Below, one piece after another: positions 38,534-50,773 of a stretch of DNA of 64,000 nucleotides (within the stretch, counting starts at the first letter, position 1; each line of letters opens with the position of its first letter). Origin of the DNA: Maniola hyperantus (lineage: Eukaryota; Arthropoda; Insecta; Lepidoptera; Nymphalidae); assembly GCF_902806685.2 (NCBI RefSeq), contig NC_048542.1, forward strand, positions 5,564,533-5,628,532, in the 5' to 3' direction. Below the pieces are notes generated by a model, which worked only from the letters and a program-made list of their open reading frames with translations, ran no database searches and was not told the DNA's origin. The position numbers and the translations under genes are program-made.

Positions 38534-40769
38534 AATATCTGTCTGGCTATCCGTGTATCCGTGGTCAATGCGCCCTTGTTTCCTAATCACTGGATCATTT
38601 TCTGGGAGTTTTTAAATCTGCAACAAAAAGATAATCATAAGAAAATTAAATTTTGTATGTTTTATAGGTAGGTTTGGTAGGTATATCTACCCATGTGATT
38701 TGGTCGGACACTAATAAGTAATAATACATAATATATTATATTAGCCTACATTTGGGAAGGTCTCGGGGAAGCAAGGATAAACTTTGATCGGCTTTTTGGT
38801 TCCCCGAGGGGCTATGGTGCTCTATCTAAATTGTTTTTGGTGTTTTGGCTGAATAAATGATACATATAAGTTTTAAGTACAGGTGACCACTATACCTACT
38901 GCCATATATTCTGTGCTTCCGCTAGGTACGGTAGGTATGACCACAGAGTACCTACATTGGTATATGGGTATGACAGCGTGAAACGATAGTCACGTCACAC
39001 GTGTTAATTTTAACCGACTTAATTTATTATTCTATTCCCATATTATTTTGAAATGTAAACAGTTCAAACATGTGATTATTATCGCTCAACTAAGTTTTGA
39101 GCCGAAAAACGAAATAAATACATTGTGTACCTAGGTATATATGGGTGAGTACTTATAATTTAAATAATAAAGTCTAGACGAGGAATAGACCAAAGCTGAT
39201 GCAGATCTCTGTTTGATTTTACTAGAGCCGACTCTGAGCATGGGTCGTATAAAAACTCAAGTTAACTATCTACCTATTTACAGTAGCAATTAGCAACAGG
39301 TTAGTAAAGTTTGCGAGATTATAAATAGGTACCCAGATCAGGTTTGCCGTTCTCTTAAGTGTTGCGCGGTCTATTTAATAAATATGTTTCTACCACTTGT
39401 TGCTGAGCTTGAGCGAAAAGAGTGAAGTAGTTCACTTCACTATCATTAAAAACGTATGTTGATCCTTGTAGGTATAGGTATAATAGGTAGGTACTTTCTA
39501 TGAAAAAGTGGATTTTTCAGTTTCAGAGTTCAGAAAAAGCAGACATCACACACCTCCGAGAACATTTTTGAGAACTCTCATATGCATGCAAGTTTCCTCT
39601 CGATAATATTTTCCAAGAGATATAATATTTAATTGCTTTATACTTTAAAGGCACATAGATGCGTGCCCGGGGCTGAACACTCAACCTCGCTAGGCTAACG
39701 AGGTAGGTAGGTAGTAGGTACCCTATATCTATTTAGAATTTAGACACATAACAGACTAATCTGAGCAACATTCAGATAAATTTTGCTGTGCTACTTAATA
39801 AAAGTAAGACAGGGTCAGATTCAAGAAACAGTTAGGTACCTACATTTTATCAAAAATCAGATAAGTTCCACAAAAAGTAGGTAGAAAGTAGAAACAGATA
39901 CCAGTAGGTAGGTATTGATTGCTACGATATTTCTTAAATAAGTATTGAATGTTGCTCCGTTTCGGCATGATTTAATAATATAGTAATATGATTCAAATAT
40001 AGGTACTTTTACTTTAGGAAAATCAAAAAGTTCCCACAGTATTTTTGTAAACCTAATTCCAGGCGGACTAAGGTGCTGGCATCCGCAAGTTGAAAATAAA
40101 TAAAACCCTGGTTAAAAATAAATAAACCTACCTACTTAGTTGAAAATACCTAGGATAAGATAAGTTATTACTAGGCAATTTATAATTTAAAAAATAATAA
40201 TAGTTACATAATAATTCTTTGAAAATTGTATGTATGTATGTATGTATACCTATAGGCTATATATAGGTACCTACTTTATTGCACCGCAAGATACAAATAG
40301 CAGGCATAACAGGTTACAAAAAAATATTTTGTTTGTGACAGTTTTGTAGGTAGGTCTAGGTAAGTACCTACTTGACTTTTATTAAATTCTACGAATTGGC
40401 CGCAGATTGGCCGTGTTACATATAAAACGATATTTACATTTACGTAGGTACCTACCTACGGGATTAATTAATTATTCCCGACGGAGATAATGATTCACAA
40501 CAATCACTGCAAAACAAGATGCAACATTAATTATTATTAATTAATCTAAGCTAGCTATTATAATCATGCTTAGGTTTCGTGACTTTTTGACTACTTAGCT
40601 GATCTGCCCGCCTTCGTGCACGTGGAATTTGATATGTGAACTAGTGATAATCCGGACATCCGTATCCGTATCCGTGTCCGCAGATATCCGCGGGAGAAAA
40701 AAGTTCCGTATCCGTGTCTGTAACATTTTTTGCGGATTTTTTACGGATACCTAATTGATTTTTAATCAT

Positions 40770-41172
40770 CATCATCATCAACATCAACCGATAGATGCCC
40801 ACTGCTGGACATAGGTCTCTTGTAAGGACTTCCACACGCCAGTCTTGCGCCCACTGAATCCAGCGGTTCTCTGCGACTCGTCTGATGTCATCCGTACACC
40901 TAATGGGGGTCTTCCAACGTTAGGCCTTCTGTTTAGGTTCTTCTTGCCCCTTTAGCGTCGCAACACATTGAGTTATGTCGGTTACTCTGGTTCTCCTACA
41001 GATCTCCTCATTTCTGATTTGATCACGTAGAGAAACTCCAAGCATAGCGCTCTCTCCATCGCCCGCTGAGTGACTCTGAGGTTTCTTATGAGGCTCATAG
41101 TTAGCGACCATGTCTCGGAACCATATGTTATCACTGGCAACATGCACTGTTCGAAGACTTTGGTCTTCAATT
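40770..41172 (-). mobile_element. RTE-like non-LTR retrotransposon 3' fragment
   Basis: The minus strand reads LPVITYGSETWSLTM.., then in a shifted frame AMLGVSLRDQIRNEEICRRT, and near the end CTDDIRRVAENRWIQWAQDW: the C-terminal part of an RTE-clade polyprotein. Frame shifts and stops show it is dead. It ends in an ATG-rich (GAT)n tail at 40768-40785. Confidence 0.8.
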
Positions 41173-41852
41173 ACTGAGGAATTTGATTAAATTCTATTTG
41201 TAGGTGATTAGGTAGCCGTCGGAACCCTAATTCTTTGACGTGTTGGAAGGGTAAATATGACAATGCTAACATTTCGATAGAATTTTTTATTAATTTTGTC
41301 TTTCAAGTATTCTACATTTCCCACATTTTAGCTTTTTCCATGATTCTATGAAACAAGTAGCGTTAACTATCGTATCAAGGTCACATACCAACACCGATTA
41401 AGTAAGAAAGTTATGATCCGTATCCGTACCCGTATCTGCGGATCCTGACGCCAAGGATCCGTATCCGGATACGCAGATCCGGATACGTTAAAGTACCTAG
41501 ATTCGGGTATTACGAAATTAATGTTTATGTGTTCCTAAGCCTCCGCTGTTCGTCCGTCCGTTTGTCAGCGGGCTGTATCTCTTGAACCGTAATAGGTAGA
41601 GTTCATGTTTTCACAGAATAGGTATGTATGTTTATTTACCGATTACCGCTGTAACGACAAATAAAAAATTTTTTTTTTGGAAAAAATTAAAAAGTGTTAG
41701 TAGGTAGGTATTTCTTGTACCATAATGGTACGGAACGTAGCCTTGTGGGTGGTTGGTCCAAGACTATGGCCATATTTATTTAACCTGCTGATACAATATC
41801 ACGTGCCTCATACAAAGTGAAGCATAGTCCACACTATAGTGGACTATGCTGC

Positions 41853-42185
41853 ATCATGATCAACCAAATGCCGGCTCTCTACAGAGCTTCCTCTCGCCGA
41901 AACCCTTCTCATACCGAGATCCACTCGGCATAAGAAGGGTTTGGACATATATTCCACCACGCTGGCTGCGGATTGGCAGCCTTAACACACCTTTGAGAAC
42001 ATTATGGAGAACTATCAGCCATGCAGTTGGCCTCACGATGTTTTCCTTCGCCGTTAAAGTAAGTGATATTTAAAACACACATATTATTATCAACGAAAAG
42101 TTAGAAATGCGTTCCCGTGATCGAACCCCCGACCTCCGATTAGGAGGCGGACGTCTCACGTTCTAAACATTAGCCTATCACAGCT
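41853..42185 (-). repeat. SINE family 2 copy
   Basis: Minus-strand copy of the family at 1407-1720, including box B-like GGGGGTTCGATC and the body GCGTGGTGGA.., with some local insertions. Next to 41830-41853, which is a small inverted repeat (AGTCCACTATAGTGGACT). Confidence 0.65.
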
Positions 42186-43789
42186 TACTATGACTATGAC
42201 AGGTCTACTTATGCCTAAGTAAATAATAATAGCTGTGTCTCGCGTGAAATCACACGCACTTCACTTCGAGATGAAATTATCTCAAGTTTTATCTACTCGT
42301 AACACAACAGATAACATAATCACATTGTAGGTAATTCACGGATCCCTCGGTAAGCAATATGCTTAGGGTTTACACTTTTTTATTATATTTTTTATTTTGT
42401 GGGATGTACTTTTGTCCGACACGGATATACTAATTGCGCTAACCCCATCGGCATAGTAACCTTAATTACTTAATGGAATGCAACAAATACCTACAACTAA
42501 AGAGATATAAGTAATTGATTTAAAACCTGTTGACAGTAGAGCTCTTATTTATTAATGTTATATTTCTGTACAAGAATCTAGCACTTACACTTATAAACTT
42601 AAAAATAAGTTTAAGAAAATTTTAGTGCCTACCTATTTAATTCATCATAATGCATTATCCAAACCTGCGCGACTAAAGCGAATACGAAACGGGAACGTCA
42701 GCCGCGCATGCACATTGCACATCTGACGCGACTACAACTGTCGCGTGGATGAGCATGAGCACTGTGCCCGACTAGATTCGTGTCGAGGACGCTCCAGCAT
42801 CGCGTCTCGTATCCCGCGTTTATGACGTGCAGGTGTGGCCGTGGCTTTAAGTATTTAGTTGAACTACGAAATAATTCTAAAATCTATTAACTATTTAGAA
42901 CAAAATTTTGTAATAATTGATGTTTAATTTGGAGGAAAATGTAACGACCTATTATATACCTAGGTAGGTAATAGGTATGTTAGACAAAATATTATTAGAT
43001 ACATAATATTAAAACTATTGAAAAATTAAAGCAAAAACCTATGACTTCAGTGCCCCCTCGTACTTTACAACCATAAAACGTCTAGGAGTTTTATTACAAG
43101 GTGATAAAATTACTAACTGACAGATAGCTATTAAATGAGAAAAACCCGTATCAAAATCTTCTCAGTAAGTACTTTTAGGAGCATGCACACTATCTACTCC
43201 AAAAGCCCAAAATATAATAATATCGTCTTCATTCCATCTTGTGTAATTTAAGTATTAGTCTTTTTACAAATAGGTATATTATTTTTAAAGTGATTGAATA
43301 AATGATAACAACCCTACGTTATCTTAATAAGTATATGTACTAGTAGGTAAGTTGACACATCAGTATATCCCACGTCTGCTCAAAAAACATTTATTTGAAG
43401 ATTACCATAATTTGATCCATGATGGGAAGGAAAACATTTAAATTGCCGAAAGGAAAATATTTTATAGTCATTGTCATATAATGACAAGATATGCCCAAGC
43501 GAACAAAATTTTCACGGAACCAAATAAATCAGCGCCACCTCTTAGATACTAATGAACGACCCGTTTGAAATCCAGACGTCACTGAGGTTGCATTGGTGCT
43601 AAATAAACATTTTAGGACCAATGAGTCGGTGCAATTTTGCTTGTTCAATGGCCCTGTCCTTACGAAGTACCTAATATAGGTATAACTCTTTGGTTATTGT
43701 CATCTTTTAGGTCAGATTTAAATAAAGGTTCTGTTGATTTGCTATTGTGCAGTAAAGGAGTGAAGGCACTTTTATTTCTCGCTGGGAAA

Positions 43790-44204
43790 TGCGTTTACGC
43801 ATTCCCCCCGAAAGCCAGCCAGCCAGCCAGCCAGGGTATGTGGGACTCGCCAGCCGAGAGGCGACCGGAATACCCACTAAAACCCAGCGGCGCTCCTGCG
43901 TGTCGCTTGGCAATTGGGTTACGGGAACACCCAAGCAATCAACCGCGACCCAGCCAGTGACGTCCGCCGAGGCGGAACCTCCACCTGGGCCCACTCGCGA
44001 GTTCCCTTACAGCAGGTCCGAGGCGCACCACCGAAGTGCGCCCCCTGGCCCGGGGACCCATCGGGCAACAACTGCAGAGTGCAGACCGACCGCCTGGAGG
44101 TCCCGCCACGGCGCGGCGCGGCGGCAGGCGGCGATCCCGCGCACGTCGCCCGCGTCCCTTCCTTCGCATCGTCCACTGTGCCTTCTGCTAGTCGCCGCGA
44201 CACT
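43790..44204. other. GC-rich island of unknown origin
   Basis: Strongly GC-rich compared with its AT-rich surroundings and starting with a CCAG microsatellite. Several overlapping open frames exist on both strands (up to 152 codons), but they look like by-products of GC content: no motif is recognised and no splice structure fits. It could be the 5' part of a retroelement; not identified. Confidence 0.4.
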
Positions 44205-44212
44205 CCAGGACA

Positions 44213-44627
44213 GGGGTTCCCAATTTTTTTTGGCCATGGAACCCTAATTGATCATACTTTTTCTGGCGGAACCCTAGCTGGCTATTTTGATAATGATTAA
44301 TAATTATTATTATAAGTATTGCAAATTTATTGTGACAAAGAAATACTATGACGTTAATTGCCTCCGTGGCGCAATGCGTGCACTGTTGTATTAAAAGTTG
44401 GAGGTCCCGGTTCGATTTGAGGCTTCGGCTGCGGCTAGTTACCACCCTACCGGTAAAGACGTAACGCCAAGCGATTGAGCGTTCCCGGTGTAGGCGTGAC
44501 GGTGCGGCGCGGTAATGAGTCTTTTCCACAAACGTCTTATTTAGGTAACTCTCGGACAGACCGTGGAACCCCTGTGACCCTTCTACGGAACCCCAGGGTT
44601 CCGCGGACCATCAATTGGGAATCGCTG
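44213..44627. mobile_element. Non-autonomous hAT element with 8-bp TSD and nested SINE
   Basis: Ends CAGGGGTTCCCAA and TTGGGAATCGCTG; the 8-bp target duplication CTCCAGGA is at 44205-44212 and 44628-44635. About 44362-44490 is a SINE family 1 fragment. No transposase. Confidence 0.85.
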
Positions 44628-47514
44628 CTCCAGGAGATTGATTCGGGGTCAATGGGACAAAAATTCGGTTTGTAGGCAATGCAACGGGAACCATATTTGC
44701 ATATATGGTTCCCGTTGCACATGTAATATTACAATAAATTCACAATATATATATACAATGACATTCTTAGAATGTCATTGTATATATATCTTCGCGTGGC
44801 CCTTACAATTGCGTCAGAAGTCAGAACTCAAAAGTCAGTAGACAAAGCGATGAGAGAACCAGAAATGAGTAGTAGGTACGTAAAAATAGAGGACCTATTC
44901 CATTCTATATAATATGTACTTGCAATTAAGTATAGATTGAAAAATTATTTTCAGCTTTTACACAATCGAAATTTTTGTTTGCACAACTTATAAATTAGTA
45001 CAAGAAACTATTCGCTTTCAGATGATAAAAAATAATACTTACTTAAGCTCAAAGTAGGTAGGCGGTAAGGAAACTATTATTTTAACCGAGTGAGCCTTGT
45101 GTTAAAATTTTGTTTGACTTATATTTTTTTATTTTACTAAGTAGTTCAAAAATAGGGCACTTGATTAGCTTGAATGAATGTACATATACCATTATGGTTC
45201 CGAAATTCCGAATGTATTGAATAAGAACAAAAGATATTATAAATTACGTACGGAAAATTATAGCCCGCCTGTATTTGGAGGGTTGCGTCATCTGTCGATG
45301 ACTATGACCTGTGTAGCTACTTAACACACTCAATATGTATGATGTACTTACCTATTAATGTGCCAATTTTCATCAAATAATATGATAGTTACCAATTAGT
45401 TATAATCATTGATTTATATTATTATATAGGTAGGTATCTACAGTCTATATCTAGTACCTACACTACATAATTACCTATTACATAATAATTAGTCCGTAGC
45501 TTGAGGTATGCTATGCTGCATAACAATTAATATTAATGTTTGTCCGAACTTCGCATACAGTTCGTATATAGTGTATAAAAAAAAATGTGCATAAAGCTAC
45601 AACCACACCTGCGCGTCATGAACGCGGGATGCAGGACGCAATGCGGGAGCGTCCACGACACAGACCATGTAGTGATCGTGAGGGTGTGTATTGTGTACCA
45701 TCGCACCGCGCGGCTAACAATCTTGCTTCGTAGACGTTTTGGTCGCTCGGCTGCGCGATTGCGGGAGAATGACAGCTACACTGTCACGATCACAATCACC
45801 TCTGATTGGTTGACGCTCGCTCACTATTGGATACAATGCATTGTTGCAACAAGAATCACACAAATTCAGCCAATCAGAACAATTGAGATTGTAATAATGA
45901 TTGATGCAGGTTTTAGACAATCGCCCTACAGGTTTGGATTAAGCTTTCGCGAAAGCTAAATTTTCTTGTTACGGCATATCATAACGTCATATACGTAGGT
46001 ACTTTAGTTTGCCTGAACTTTTACAGCAATGAATTACTTTTTAGCACAGATTGTTAATTCAAACGAATAAACTTTGTACTAAAATTACCTACTCCGCGAC
46101 GCGCGACTGACATCAGCGCAGCGTAGGTACTTGCCTAGTAGGAAAGGCGGCGGTCTATGAACTGGTATTATTTTTCGACTCGAATGTTACTAGTTTATAT
46201 ACTAGTATACACAGTTGTTGTTTTTTTACACCGTTATTAGGTACTAATCATAGTTTTCCACCACAAAGCAAACATATTTTGATGTTAGTGAAAAATGATC
46301 TTAACTCATTAGAGTTTAATTAATGCTGGTCAGGAAATTCCTCGTGCTCTAGCCTCTAACAATCGTTCGTTAACCGACACACTGGTGATAAATCAATCAA
46401 TATTTGTGATGTCATCAATCATAATAATTCATACTAGCGGAAGTTCACAATTTTGCTCGTTTCCAATACTGAGGTCTGAGACTGATGCCTACCTAGATCT
46501 ATAGATATATCTACTAAAATCAAATATATTATATATACTAAAATCTATTAAAATATTGGTTCGGAATGTTGTTCCTACCGAAAAGAACCAACAAAACATC
46601 TAATCAGTTTTTTATGAAGCTTGATGGACCGGACCGGTGGAGGCACCGGACCACATTAATTTTTGAGATTCCCAGAAGCGCAGTAATAATATTTTATTAG
46701 CTTATTTTAAGGAAAATACCTACCACCAAATCCATATAAATGCAAAAGTGCGCCTGTCTGTCTGTGTGCTACCTTTTCAAGGTCCAACAGTTTAATCAAT
46801 TTTGATGAAATTTGGTGCAGAGTTAGCTTACATACCGGGGAAGGGCAAAGGCTACTTTTTATCCTGGAAAATTAAAGAGTTCACGTTCACGGGAAATTTA
46901 AATAACCTAAACCCACGCGGACGACGAAGTCGCGGGCATCATCTAGTGGCTTATTGAGTAGACGTACAGTACCAACTATGACATTATTAATGTAAAAGTG
47001 TCTGCCTGTCTGTCTATTACCTATTACTCTTTCATGGCCTATCAGTTATCGATTTTGACGTGGTAGGTAATACTTAAGTACCTACTTACACAATAAGTAT
47101 AGTATAGCTTACGGCATATAGTAGAACTACCTAGTTTTACTTCGCAAAATTCAAGAGACCTTTCGGGATTTTTAAGAACGTAAAATGTAGATTCTAGTCT
47201 ACGAGCTTATATTATACCTAATTAGTAATAACATAATAATCTACCTATTACATAAGTAATAATATTGTGTGTGTGTAACCCGAACGTGAATGACATGTTT
47301 CTTTTCCAGTTATCCTCTGGCCTTCTTGGAAAATATGTGTTTCAGATTAAACAGCTGTTGTTATTAAAAAATATATATAAAACAGACAGGCACCTATAAT
47401 TATAGGTGTTTAGATATTATTGAGCGTGGATTTGACCTGCAGCTCGTTCCAGCAACGCACAAGACTGCAAATACTTTTTTATACATGGCATAATCTTGTA
47501 AGTACCTATATCAA

Positions 47515-47650
47515 ATATTTGAAAAGAGCAACCGCCGAGATTCTTGCTCGTTCTTCTCGGTAGGAAAGGCATTCCGAACCAGTGGTAGATGCATCCGACT
47601 ATTCGAAAGTACTTGTAAAAGTTTATTTGAATAAAAAAGATTTTTCTTTT
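47515..47650 (+). repeat. LINE 3'-UTR fragment
   Basis: Contains AGCAACCGCCGAGATTCTTG and GGTAGGAAAGGCATTCCGAA and ends TTTGAATAAAAAAG, a sequence common at the 3' end of lepidopteran non-LTR elements. No coding part remains. Confidence 0.55.
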
Positions 47651-49699
47651 ATTTATTTTTTATTGGGTTTATATATTTTAAGTAGGTAGACAATTATTTA
47701 ATTTATACCTTCATAATTATATTATTGTACGACAGACGGAACGGTTTGTATTTGTCCTTTTTTTGTATCGTGGACCAATCCTTAATCTAAGGTACTGTAC
47801 CTATCACCTCATCTAAGAAATGCTCAGAAATGTTATGAACTTAGTGGCAGTCAGGGATCCAATTTTCCACCTATTTCACCCTATTGCCTTAGGTAAGAAA
47901 GTTTGAAAAGTCAAAAATATTATAAGGAAATAGTTACCTAATATTTTAAATAAAACTCACGTTTTTTCTAGTTCACTTGTCAATTATTAGCACATTAATT
48001 AACTCACAGTAATCCGATTTAAGTAGATAGTTTTTTCAATATAAGTACCTACCTAATAAGTAGATAAATAATATTATGTTTATGTGAGTAGAACTTTCTC
48101 TTAATGCTTCTTATGATATTCACGGTAGTTTTCACTGGCAGTTCAATAATCACAAAGTAGAATTTGATTCAAATGAGTTAAAAAAAATGTTATGTTTATT
48201 TTATATTATTTAACGATTTCTAAACAACTTCCGTCGTCGTAACAAAGATCGATTGTGGCTCAGATGTACGCACACGCGGCCTCTCACTATAGGCGCGATC
48301 CATTCACTAACCGAGAAGTTCAGTCGTTCGTTGCTTTTAAAATTACATGTAAACAAACAAAGCTAAGGCTCAGTTTTCAGTTCTCAGTATACGTATTACG
48401 TATGCACTACCTTGATGACGCCCGCGACTTCGTCCGTGTAAGTTTCGGTTGTTAAAAAATCCCGTGGGAACTCTTTCATTTTCAGGTAGGTACGTATGCC
48501 AAATTGTTCTGAAACTACTGAAGTGGTCCATTTGGGTAGGTACACATGAATTTCTGTAACCCAAACACGGGCATGTAACGTAAAATGAATTTTTAATATG
48601 AAATATATTTATACCCCACAAGAAGTCAAATTAAAAAAATCGGTGCATTAATAACAAGGTAAATATTTCAATACTAGATGATGACGCGTGGTTTTAGGTT
48701 ATTTTAAATCACGTGGGAACTCTTTAATTTTCCGGGATAAAAAGTAGCCTATGTCCCGAAATATAAGCAAACTCTGTACCAAATTTCATCAAAATCGGTT
48801 GAACGGTTGGGCCGTGAAAAGCTAGCAGACAAACAGACAGACCCACTTTCGCATAATTATATTAGTATGGATTGTGCGTAGGTACCTACTTAAACTTCGG
48901 CATATTTATCGTACGGATTAACCTTCGCTATAATATTATTTTTGAATTTGAAGTTAGTAAGTTCGCTCATTAATTCGGAATCGGAAGCTATGAATCAAAC
49001 AGACAATTAGACGGACAGAACGCAGACGGAAAAGTGCAAATTCACCCAAGTAGACTCAGAGACCTCGCTTTGCTCCGTCAAATAGTAATCTTCCGTTTTA
49101 TTGGACCTACTCCAGCTTCACTCCGCTGAATTTTCCGAAATCCTCTCTTTTCGGAAATTCAGCGTAAGACAATAAAAACCTATATATATATAGTTATACA
49201 TAATCTCAAGTTTTCAGGATCTTCCAAGCTCCATAAGGCCTTACAAGACCTTTCACATCTACCTAAGACCGCAGACTGCCTATAACTTGCCTTAATTATC
49301 AAAAGTGCGTATGCGTCCCTCGACTACTTATTAAAAAAAAATATACTTACCTATTGTGGGTTAACATTTTGCTTTTTAAAAGGGCTCTTGCCATAGACAT
49401 CCCTCCGCCTCATACCCCGAATGCTATCTCAACCTGTCGCGGACTATACTTTATATTATGCTAATGCGCATTTTGTGTCGGGATCTTTTGTATTTTCGAT
49501 GTCATTTATCTAGATTGGATAATGCTGAAGATTTCGATGATAGGAAATAGGGGCTTTAGATTTTTTCGTTTTCGAGTACTTAATCGACATATCAACACAT
49601 GAGTAGATCAATTTGGGCGTGGAACAACGTGGAACAACAAAGTACCTACCTACCTATTGTAAAAAAATCATCGTGCGATATCGTTCACAATAACGAATC

Positions 49700-49954
49700 T
49701 TAGGTGGTCATGATCTTTAATAATGGGGAAAACGACGCAGAGAGAAACTTACAAACGAATTTATGTATAATGGAAAATTATGTAAACAGAAATAAGGAGA
49801 ACTAGAGTAACCAACATAGCTCAACGGGTCACGAAGCTGTAGAGAAAATGGGCGGGACACATAGTTCGAAAAACCGATAGACTTTGAGCTCCCAAGTCAG
49901 CATAGCTGGGCAGACGACAGAAGAAGTGCAGAGAGCTCAAGTTAGTCTACGGAC
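49700..49954 (+). mobile_element. RTE-like fragment, left half, interrupted by the LTR element
   Basis: Broken forward frames recall RTE C-terminal sequence (RVTNIAQRVT, KWAGHIVRKTDR). The homology resumes after the LTR element at 58146 (GGACGGTGAGGAGGAGGCTG..) and runs to about 58470, where AATAAAGAAATTTTGAATTC and a TCCA-rich tail end the copy. Confidence 0.7.
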
Positions 49955-50195
49955 TGTTATAAATTAATAATTTTAACATGATGTGTTAATTCGCTGCTTC
50001 AGCATTTCAATTTATATAAAGCGAACAACCCGCGAGGCGGCGAAGCAGTCCACATTTCCATATTGAATAGTTAACACTGAAACTACTGTATTCGCGTGAA
50101 GTAAAAGTTCCGTGTGTGTGAATTTCCAAATTAAATTCGTTGGACATTTCTTGTGGTTTTTTTTTCAAAAGACTGTCGAAGCGGACCTCCTAACA
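49955..50195 (+). repeat. 5' LTR (241 bp)
   Basis: Starts TGTTATAAATTAATAATTTT and ends CTCCTAACA (TG...CA type). A TATA-like TATATAAA is at 50013-50020, so transcription probably starts shortly after it. Identical by eye to 57905-58145. Confidence 0.97.
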
Positions 50196-50197
50196 AT

Positions 50198-50215
50198 TGG
50201 TGTCAGAAGTGGGAT
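50198..50215 (+). other. Primer-binding site, tRNA-Leu type
   Basis: TGGTGTCAGAAGTGGGAT begins two bases after the LTR. Its complement is the 3' end of an animal tRNA-Leu with CCA (..ATCCCACTTCTGACACCA), so minus-strand priming by tRNA-Leu is inferred. Confidence 0.8.
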
Positions 50216-50634
50216 GCTAAGAAGGTTCACGCAAGAGGACCCTTAGCATCCAAAGAATCCTGAGGTCATCGCAGTCGTGATCGACGATAAGCCTCGCCCC
50301 CAGGGTTGAGCCCGCATCACAACCACTAAGCACCGGTTCTACTCAAGATCGACGGTAAGTCTCAGCCTGCCAGACTGAGCCCGCATCTCACACGAAGAAC
50401 GCGAATATCCTGGACTCACTTAAAAACATCAGTGAAATAAATTTTAAGCCTTCAAAATTACGAAATACAATTTCTTCAATATCTTCAGAAACCTACTCGA
50501 TATCGTCGCCGCGTGAAATACGAGACGCATTCCGTACAGTTCAAAGCCTTCACGTGTCGCAAACGCATCGACCTAATTTAACTTTCAGTGCAGTGACATC
50601 AAAGTGAAAACCTTTTTGTGAAAAATAAATCGTG

Positions 50635-50653
50635 ATGTTGGCCGTTATCCTGT
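50635..50653 (+). other. Short coding leader exon and splice donor for env transcript
   Basis: An ATG at 50635 opens five codons plus two bases, hydrophobic in character, up to a GTAAGT donor (GT 50652-50653). Its phase fits the acceptor at 55928-55929, so a spliced subgenomic env mRNA with a signal peptide divided over the junction is inferred, as known for gypsy-type errantiviruses. Confidence 0.7.
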
Positions 50654-50773
50654 AAGTAGTTTATATAATTCTGTATAAAAAGCGTAAATTGTCTTAATTG
50701 TATATTTTCGTCCTGTATTTTAAATTTAAATCCTTTTTTTTTTCTCTCCATATCTCAGTTTCAGTAATCAAAA

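Larger units (their letters stand above)
38534..49954. other. Repeat-filled intergenic region upstream of the Tret1-like gene
   Basis: No cellular gene could be supported. It holds an RTE fragment (40770-41172), SINE 41853-42185, a GC-rich island (43790-44204), a hAT element with a nested SINE (44213-44627), two palindromes near 44700, Helitron-like repeats (46722-46948, 48676-48872), a LINE 3' end (about 47515-47650) and an RTE copy (from about 49700) hit by the LTR element. The Tret1-like promoter should lie near 38534-39500 but shows no clear core element. Confidence 0.55.
50196..50773 (+). other. Untranslated leader with imperfect direct repeat and splice donors
   Basis: The leader holds an imperfect duplication (about 50280-50330 and 50346-50395, sharing GAGCCCGCATC). 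Two GTAAGT donors occur: GT at 50355-50356 and at 50652-50653. The second follows a short ATG-led frame starting at 50635. Confidence 0.7.

Noticed and set aside
43789..44300. Open frames of 94-152 codons on both strands as possible genes
   Set aside because: They overlap one another in a GC-rich, repeat-bordered stretch, run into a hAT element and show no recognisable domain or splice pattern.
45585..45959. 124-codon plus-strand frame as a gene
   Set aside because: The sequence around 45599-45662 is related to 42790-42850 in inverted orientation and to 33980-34025, indicating a dispersed repeat.
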